A DNA stretch of 64,000 nucleotides. Source: Pseudomonas sp. PSKL.D1. Its GTDB lineage: Bacteria; Pseudomonadota; Gammaproteobacteria; Pseudomonadales; Pseudomonadaceae. The translations under genes and the position numbers were made by a program. Where the stretch lies: positions 4,140,001 to 4,204,000 of the forward strand of contig NZ_CP118607.1 of the NCBI RefSeq assembly GCF_028898945.1. Direction: 5' to 3'. The notes beneath the pieces are model-generated. The model saw nothing but the letters and a program-made list of their open reading frames with translations. It did no database searches and was not told the DNA's origin. Positions 58,984 to 64,000 of this stretch are shown here, piece by piece (position 1 is the first letter of the stretch; each line of letters begins with the position of its first letter).

Positions 58984-59682
58984 TCACGCAACGTCCACCA
59001 TGACAACCTCAGCCAGATCCAATCCCTTCACAGCGAGGTTTGGCTCACTGTGGATAGCGGCGCCGTCACCCGCGTTGATGACGACCCCATTGATCTCGAC
59101 GGCGCCTTTGGCGACCACGACGTAGGCTTTACGTCCTTCGGCAATCACGTAGTTCGCCTGCTTGCCCTTGGGCAGCGTAGCCGCAAGTAGCCTGGCCTTC
59201 GCCCGAATCGGGAGCGCATGCTCGTCCCCCGGCAGCCCACTGGCCAACGTGACAAACTCACCCGACAGCTCACCACGAGGAAATGGCCGGGTTCCCCACG
59301 AAGGAGGCAAGCCGGTCTCTTCAGGGATGATCCAGATCTGGAAAATCTTGGTGACCTCAGGCTCGCGGTTGTACTCGCTGTGGCGGATGCCCGTGCCTGC
59401 ACTCATGACCTGGATGTCACCCGCGATGGTGCGGCCCTTGTTGCCCAGGCTGTCTTCATGGGTGATCGCACCTTCCCGAACCTAGGTGATGATCTCCATG
59501 TCCTGGTGGGGGTGCAGGGGGAATCCGGTCTGCGGCTGGATGGTGTCGTCATTCCAGACGCGCAGTTGCCCCCAGTGCATCCGATTGCGATCGGAATAGG
59601 AGGCGAAGGAAAAGTGGTGCTTGGTGTCCAGCCAGCCGTGATCGTCACCGCCGAGCTCCGCAAAGGGACGTACTTCAATCAT
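58984..59682 (-). pseudogene. pirin-family protein broken by an amber codon
   Basis: Full-length pirin (YhhW type quercetinase-like cupin) in one frame of 232 codons: start MIEVRPFAELGGDDHGWLDT with GGAGA upstream, HFSFASYSDRNRMHWGQLRV, metal ligands in LHPHQDMEIIT, then a TAG at 59482-59484 where pirins have tyrosine, then VREGAITHEDSLGNKGRTIA and the rest. One base change (TAC or TAT to TAG) explains it. Unless the codon is suppressed, only 66 residues are made. Confidence 0.9.
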
Positions 59683-59843
59683 GCCGTTCTCCACCTAAAG
59701 CTAATTGCGATGAAGTACATGATCAGGGCTTAGGGAAACTCAAAAAAGCGCAAAAAAATTGGAATATCTATCAAGCCTTTAGATAATTCCAATCAATAAA
59801 ACAGTTCATTCACTATTTGATCAACAATCCAACTGAGCGCGCT

Positions 59844-60047
59844 TCATAAGTCTTCTCTATTAATTAAAGGCGAGGCATCCGGGCTGGGCAGATCGCGCTT
59901 TAGCCTGAGCTGATCACGCATCCAGTCACTCGCGTCATCAAATTCGCGCATCATCGTGGCAAATTCTTCAGGCGTGAGCTCCCGAATGCGTTGTTGGAAG
60001 TACTCACCATGCACACGATCTGGGACGTTGTGAGGATTCCGGGTCAT
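59844..60047 (-). CDS. 67-residue protein, last gene of the phosphoesterase operon
   Basis: Acidic helical protein starting MTRNPHNVPDRVHGEYFQQR; ELTPEEFATMMREFDDASDW in the middle. Its ATG overlaps the preceding stop by 4 bp (ATGA). Family unknown. Confidence 0.6.
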   Translation of the reverse strand: MTRNPHNVPDRVHGEYFQQRIRELTPEEFATMMREFDDASDWMRDQLRLKRDLPSPDASPLINREDL

Positions 60048-60463
60048 TGAATTGAATCCATTCCGGTCGGAAGTTTGATGATTGAGGAAAGTGCGGCGCG
60101 CCGGCGCTGGCCCGGGCCGATGAGGACATAGACAGAGTCCTTGGTCTCAAAAAACCGCTCCTCTATGAAGGACTGCAGGGGTGCAGTCCGAGCCCAGCCA
60201 CCAATGGGGTACCGCCCAAGCGTGTCATGCACCATATCGAGGAACACGAGCATTATAGGCTTCTGCCCCATGCCGGCCATGCCGTCACGTACCAGATCAG
60301 GCATCTCTAGATCGAAGAGCACCCAGTCCTGAACCACGCAGTGCGGTTTTCCAGGGAACCTCTCGGCTACTTGTGCTGCGGCCTCCTCAGCGGACGCATT
60401 GAGGCCTTCCATAGCCAGAGCCGGCCCGCGCAGCATCTCTGCCAGTAGCTTCAGCTTTTCCAT
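60044..60463 (-). CDS. 139-residue protein of the phosphoesterase operon
   Basis: Starts MEKLKLLAEMLRGPALAMEG with GAAGG five bases upstream (a GTG at 60469 is the alternative). VVQDWVLFDLEMPDLVRDG and IMLVFLDMVHDTLGRYPIGG are clear alpha/beta segments. No named family recognised. Overlaps the next gene by 4 bp and follows the previous stop by a few bases. Confidence 0.6.
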   Translation of the reverse strand: MEKLKLLAEMLRGPALAMEGLNASAEEAAAQVAERFPGKPHCVVQDWVLFDLEMPDLVRDGMAGMGQKPIMLVFLDMVHDTLGRYPIGGWARTAPLQSFIEERFFETKDSVYVLIGPGQRRRAALSSIIKLPTGMDSIQ

Positions 60464-60471
60464 GTACACCT

Positions 60472-60774
60472 TCAGTGTTCAATTCGTTGGCTGAGATCCA
60501 GAGGGAGCTCTTCAGGGCTTTGCGTCACCAAGACGTAAGCGCTACCAGTTGAGGTAAGCGCGACGGAGTACCCACCTTGATCAACAAACTCAACGATCAT
60601 GGAGCTACGAATGCGCCGGCCATCCTTGAAGCGGTTTTTCTGATCGAAGTAGACGATACCCGTCAGCATGAAACCCTCGACCTCAGGACAGAACAAAAAC
60701 GCAGTTATCCCGATATTGAAATGCGCACGTTTGGCATCCGCGACTTGAATGGGTACCCGCCCTCTATCAAGCAT
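60472..60774 (-). CDS. 100-residue protein of the phosphoesterase operon
   Basis: Starts MLDRGRVPIQVADAKRAHFN; contains a beta-rich core (FMLTGIVYFDQKNRFKDGRR). The ATG overlaps the stop of the preceding gene by 8 bp, which decides the start against a longer upstream frame. Family unknown; the wording resembles its upstream neighbour (YFDxxxxxxDG), so both may be distant paralogues. Confidence 0.6.
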   Translation of the reverse strand: MLDRGRVPIQVADAKRAHFNIGITAFLFCPEVEGFMLTGIVYFDQKNRFKDGRRIRSSMIVEFVDQGGYSVALTSTGSAYVLVTQSPEELPLDLSQRIEH

Positions 60775-61099
60775 CAGTCTCGTTCCCTGCGTCGATATCA
60801 TCATCGTCGATTGAGGATACGAGGACGTAGTAGTCACCCCCGCTCTCGCTTTGCAAAAGGGTGAAACCTTGCGCTCGGCGGATGGGACGGACAGGCGGAG
60901 TGAGTACAGTCTCACCATCTCTAATCTGGCCAGAGCAATCGAAGTAGGCATGCGCCGAGTAGTGGCCGCAAATCCGACCTGCCTCGAAAAGGTAGGCGTC
61001 TACCGCAACACCCCAGTCGACGGATTTCGCATTCAAAACCGCCTGAGGCACAGTCGTTGAGGGGCCCTGTTTCACATCAAACCTTTCAGCGACGCTCAT
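60767..61099 (-). CDS. DUF6957-like protein of the phosphoesterase operon
   Basis: A 110-residue protein starting MSVAERFDVKQGPSTTVPQA; AYFDCSGQIRDGETVLTPPV and GDYYVLVSSIDDDDIDAGNE follow. I associate the pattern with small Pseudomonas island proteins (DUF6957), not firmly. Its start overlaps the phosphoesterase stop by 14 bp. Confidence 0.6.
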   Translation of the reverse strand: MSVAERFDVKQGPSTTVPQAVLNAKSVDWGVAVDAYLFEAGRICGHYSAHAYFDCSGQIRDGETVLTPPVRPIRRAQGFTLLQSESGGDYYVLVSSIDDDDIDAGNETDA

Positions 61100-61826
61100 C
61101 TAAATCCAACACCTTGTAGGGATCAAAACCTGTTTGTTCGTTGGGATAGCCCAGAGGATTGGAGACCAACCTGCAGCCGGCCAACTCGACATCAACGGCA
61201 TGGTGGGTGTGCCCGAAAATCCAGGCATCGCTCATTGTCACTAGTGAGTGCCAGTTGTTGCAGTATGAAGCGGTGATCGGCCCTTCGTTCTCGTGCCCAC
61301 CGACCTCTACCAGCGGCGCGTGATGAGTGACCACCACCGTTCTTCCATTGAAAGGCCGCTCCAACTCGGCAGCCAGCCACGCCCGGGATTGACGACTGCG
61401 GCCAGCGACCTCATCAGTGCGCAGCTTGTGAAAATTCGAGCCGGCGCGGATCACTCGGAAGTCGGTCATTGTTGCCCTGGCCGCAGCACTGGCTGCCGTG
61501 ACATCCCCCATCGCGGCGAAGTCTGTCCATCCCGTACAACCTAAGAATCGAATACCGTCTTTGATGAAGGTATCGTTCTCCAGGACATGGATGTGGCTCT
61601 CAGCCGCCTGCCGCGCTTTCTCCAACGTCCGATCAAAATGGCCGCTGTAAAATTCATGGTTGCCCAAGATGTAGAGCACCTCACAAGAAAACGCCTGATT
61701 GGCCCATTTCACACCGCGCTCTCGTGTGTGGATGTCCCCGGCGAGCACGACAAGATCAGCGTCTAAAGCCAGAGGCTCGAATGGCTTGAATTCGAGATGC
61801 AAGTCAGACAAGACGCTAATCTTCAT
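61086..61826 (-). CDS. calcineurin-like metallophosphoesterase
   Basis: A 246-residue two-metal phosphoesterase. MKISVLSDLHLEFKPFEPL (DxH), VVLAGDIHTRE (GDxH), ILGNHEFYSGH (GNHE), VVTHHAPL and FGHTHHAVDVEL (GHTH) give all five metal motifs, so it should be active. Start 61826 has GGAGCTGGG upstream. It leads a compact operon of five genes with overlapping ends. Substrates may be nucleotides, phospholipids or proteins; the sequence does not decide. Confidence 0.9.
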   Translation of the reverse strand: MKISVLSDLHLEFKPFEPLALDADLVVLAGDIHTRERGVKWANQAFSCEVLYILGNHEFYSGHFDRTLEKARQAAESHIHVLENDTFIKDGIRFLGCTGWTDFAAMGDVTAASAAARATMTDFRVIRAGSNFHKLRTDEVAGRSRQSRAWLAAELERPFNGRTVVVTHHAPLVEVGGHENEGPITASYCNNWHSLVTMSDAWIFGHTHHAVDVELAGCRLVSNPLGYPNEQTGFDPYKVLDLDERR

Positions 61827-62026
61827 TCCCAGCTCCAATCTCGATTTAGCTATAAATTGATGTATCCAACGCTCGCTGACGCAAGGCGGTACCGGCCTGC
61901 TTGGTGGTCATGCCATCGTGGGCACATCGTGTGGGTGAGCATCTTAGCCGAATCAGACCGTTAATGTCAGCATACACAGTTTATCGGTCGTAATGGCTGT
62001 GGCTCTATCCTCGCTTTTGGACGCTT

Positions 62027-62500
62027 ATGTCACTCAAGATCGAGGTAGCAGCGGCGCTACGCGGGATTCGCCAGCAGCGGCAACTGAGCTATGAAAATTT
62101 GGCCGGTGGCTCGCTGCGCACGACGATCGGTGCTCTTGAGCGCGCCAAGGCTGGCGTGACACTCGACAAGCTCCATGAGATTGCCGCAGTACTCGATTTC
62201 GACCTGGTGACGCTTATGGCTCTGTGCGTGGGCCTAAAGGACGGCAAGGAGCCTCAGGCTGTATTAGAAGCAGCCATGCAGGAGCTTGAGGCGTTCGAGG
62301 CATCAGGTGGCGCCGAACTCGTCCAAGCGCAGCTCAAGGACGGCCAGCTTTCTTCTCGATCGGTCGGCAAGCCGAAGAAGGTGCGTAATCAGGATGCTGT
62401 CCTGGCGCTCAAGGCGCAGGGGAAGACGCCTGCTGAGGTTGTGGAGGTTCTGGGGTTGTCTCGTACCACGGTGAGCAGGTACTGGCGTTCTGGCGAGTAG
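62027..62500 (+). CDS. XRE-family regulator with a second C-terminal HTH
   Basis: A 157-residue protein. Residues 4-65 are an XRE helix-turn-helix (ALRGIRQQRQLSYENLAG, TLDKLHEIAAVLDFDLVTLM). The C-terminus, DAVLALKAQGKTPAEVVEVL with GLSRTTVSRYWRSG, is a resolvase/Hin-type HTH. The two DNA-binding parts are joined by a helical linker. It stands 64 bp upstream of the caspase-like gene and in the same direction, so it may control the protease pair. Confidence 0.82.
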   Translation: MSLKIEVAAALRGIRQQRQLSYENLAGGSLRTTIGALERAKAGVTLDKLHEIAAVLDFDLVTLMALCVGLKDGKEPQAVLEAAMQELEAFEASGGAELVQAQLKDGQLSSRSVGKPKKVRNQDAVLALKAQGKTPAEVVEVLGLSRTTVSRYWRSGE

Positions 62501-62564
62501 TCGCACGTCTGTCTAATACCAGGAGCGTCAGTATCGTGCAGGATTGGCTTCGGAGGAAATCGCT

Positions 62565-63476
62565 ATGGAAAGTCGAAACTTCACTCTCAGGCGAAGTGGT
62601 AACTCGCCTGCAAACGCAATCCTGACCATCAGTTGTCTGAGCCCAGAAGACCTGCAAACTGGCAGGACGCGCTTGCAGGGGCTTCATGATTTGCTGCTTG
62701 AGTTAGACGCAGGTCGGTTTGAATACAACCGAAATTTCGCTCATCTCTTTGAGGCAGAAAGTTCTGGAGCTCTTAGCGCGACCTTCCAAGAAATCTATGA
62801 AGTCTGTGACATTGGAATAGATCCAATCTTATTCATAGATGGTCATGGAGATGAGCTTAAGGGCATGCGGATGCCTAATGGAGAATGGGTCAGTTGGAAG
62901 TCGCTGCTTGAACACTTCCAACCCATGATTGATCGAACCAGAGGACAATTGACCGTCATCATTGCCGCCTGCCACTCCATGGCAGCAATCAAACATGTTG
63001 ACTCAAACAGAAAACTTCCATTTTCGTTTTATTACGGTTACCCCTCAGAGATATCAGCCGGGGTTGTGCAGGACGAAACTGAAAAAATCTACCGCAGTCT
63101 TTTACTGGATCATGGAAAAATATTAGTAGACGAACATCGCTTAAGAATTGAGTGTTTCTCTGAATACGATCATTTAACACCCGCTCTTGCGCCTGCTCTT
63201 CTACTCTCCAAATCCCCTACGCTGTCTGCTCAAACCCAACCCGAGCTTTCACGCAACGAGATCAATAAGTACATATCAGTTGAGATGGCTCGGGCTGGAA
63301 GGCCGGTAAAAGGTACTAGGCACCGTATAAATGAAATACTGGGATCAGGGGCTTTGGCAGTGCAGATTGCTAGAAACCTTATGCACGATACTGAAAGGTT
63401 GGAACGCGTGATTGAAGATATATATGCATTCATGAAAGGGGGGGCCCTGCCACCGCTTCCCAACGATTCGGACTGA
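62565..63476 (+). CDS. caspase-like (clan CD) cysteine protease
   Basis: A 303-residue protein. DPILFIDGHGDELKGM gives the catalytic His-Gly (H94) and LTVIIAACHSMAAIKHV the catalytic cysteine (C136); both follow hydrophobic strands at the distance typical of caspase and CHAT folds. The start at 62565 has GGAGG eight bases upstream; a longer frame begins at a TTG at 62544. The C-terminal 120 residues are an unknown helical part. A trypsin-like protease gene follows 86 bp later. Likely cytosolic; it may be a proteolytic effector or processor in a defence system. Confidence 0.72.
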   Translation: MESRNFTLRRSGNSPANAILTISCLSPEDLQTGRTRLQGLHDLLLELDAGRFEYNRNFAHLFEAESSGALSATFQEIYEVCDIGIDPILFIDGHGDELKGMRMPNGEWVSWKSLLEHFQPMIDRTRGQLTVIIAACHSMAAIKHVDSNRKLPFSFYYGYPSEISAGVVQDETEKIYRSLLLDHGKILVDEHRLRIECFSEYDHLTPALAPALLLSKSPTLSAQTQPELSRNEINKYISVEMARAGRPVKGTRHRINEILGSGALAVQIARNLMHDTERLERVIEDIYAFMKGGALPPLPNDSD

Positions 63477-63562
63477 GCCCTACGTCAGCAAGTGGCGACG
63501 CTTAGTTGGACGAAAGGCGTTGGAGAGAAGGAAAGCAGCCAACCTTAGCCAGGAGAATCAAT

Positions 63563-64000
63563 GTGACGGATTCAGAGCAGTACATGTCAGAGAGCGAGTT
63601 TACGGACATGATGCTGGGTCATGTACACCCGGTGATCCTCAGCAGTGAGCATATTGATGGGTATTATTCACATGGAGGCATAGGGACTGCCTTTGTCTTG
63701 GAGTTCTGCGGCGAGCTCTTTGTCGTAACGGCCCTTCACGTTCTCAGGAACCAGTTCGCCACTCATGACGAATTGCGGATCTTGCTGCGCAACGCCCCGC
63801 TCTCCATCCTGTTCGACCTCCGCGCAGTATTCCGGGATGAGTCAGACCCCGACCCGGATTCAGACTTGGTGATTTTACGAATCGTGAAATCTCAGCACGC
63901 CGAGTTGTATGCGGCAGGGCTTGTCAGTCTTGACGCTGCCGAGTGCGCCTTTATCGAGGACTACAGCCGCGCTGAAAGCTTTGACGTTTTTGGCTACCCA
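63563..64000 (+). CDS. trypsin-like serine protease, cut by window end
   Basis: GTG start with AGGAG seven bases upstream (an ATG two bases earlier runs into TGA). The 146 codons visible read HGGIGTAFVLEFCGELFVVT and TALHVLRN, the strand with the catalytic histidine, then DPDSDLVILRI with the aspartate. The serine (GxSG) should lie beyond the window. No signal peptide, so it acts in the cytosol, unlike HtrA-type enzymes. Such cytosolic S1 proteases occur in bacterial conflict systems. Confidence 0.75.
   Translation, partial: MTDSEQYMSESEFTDMMLGHVHPVILSSEHIDGYYSHGGIGTAFVLEFCGELFVVTALHVLRNQFATHDELRILLRNAPLSILFDLRAVFRDESDPDPDSDLVILRIVKSQHAELYAAGLVSLDAAECAFIEDYSRAESFDVFGYP

Overview
The first 25.3 kb are core chromosome of a fluorescent pseudomonad, most likely the Pseudomonas putida group. 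The evidence is the gene order leuC / LysR / GGDEF-EAL / ibpA / dusC / gltX / uvrB / aspartate aminotransferase / moaA / tatD / holB / tmk, the GC-rich codon use, an alternating tRNA-Ala/tRNA-Glu array, P. putida-type REP palindromes (TGTAGGAGCGGnTTnAnCCGCG) and an RgsA (P16) type small RNA between the aminotransferase and tatD.

At about position 25,346 the core stops abruptly inside tmk, the thymidylate kinase gene, exactly in its Walker A loop. Everything from there to the end of the window is an accessory island. Its base composition is mixed and often AT-rich, it has long non-coding stretches, truncated genes and orphan antitoxins, and no integrase is visible. The other island end is outside the window.

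The island is dense in genes that look like anti-phage or conflict systems. In order they are: a Cap4/DUF4297-type nuclease plus Ski2-like helicase pair that resembles Hachiman (25.9-29.8 kb) with an XRE regulator next to it; an unrecognised 416-residue protein; a HAD hydrolase; an Mrr-type restriction endonuclease with a two-TM neighbour (33.9-35.7 kb); a DUF4365-like nuclease protein with an unknown partner (35.9-38.4 kb); an orphan CcdA-like antitoxin; an ABC three-component set (nuclease-type effector, middle component, DUF3732 ATPase with a CxxC hook) followed by a helicase-nuclease fusion (38.9-45.2 kb); an FRG-domain protein and a membrane-anchored RNxxxH protein (49.1-50.8 kb); a HEPN-type protein with a DGQQR/ParB-like partner (52.4-55.4 kb); a lone TOPRIM protein (56.9-57.8 kb); and, at the right edge, an XRE regulator, a caspase-like protease and a trypsin-like protease (62.0-64.0 kb, cut by the window end).

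Between these lie scars of earlier insertions: a lacI-family gene cut after about 140 codons, a rulB (umuC-like) gene that lost its 5' part with a stop codon directly at the junction, a perfect 81-bp palindrome with IS-like ends, and a pirin gene broken by one amber codon beside an intact wrbA. A tightly overlapping five-gene operon led by a metallophosphoesterase sits at 59.8-61.8 kb.

The best candidates for undescribed biology are the caspase-like/trypsin-like pair at the right edge, the ABC-3C plus helicase-nuclease cluster, the HEPN plus DGQQR pair, and the use of the tmk P-loop as an integration site. All function statements come from reading motifs and families by eye; no database search was run.
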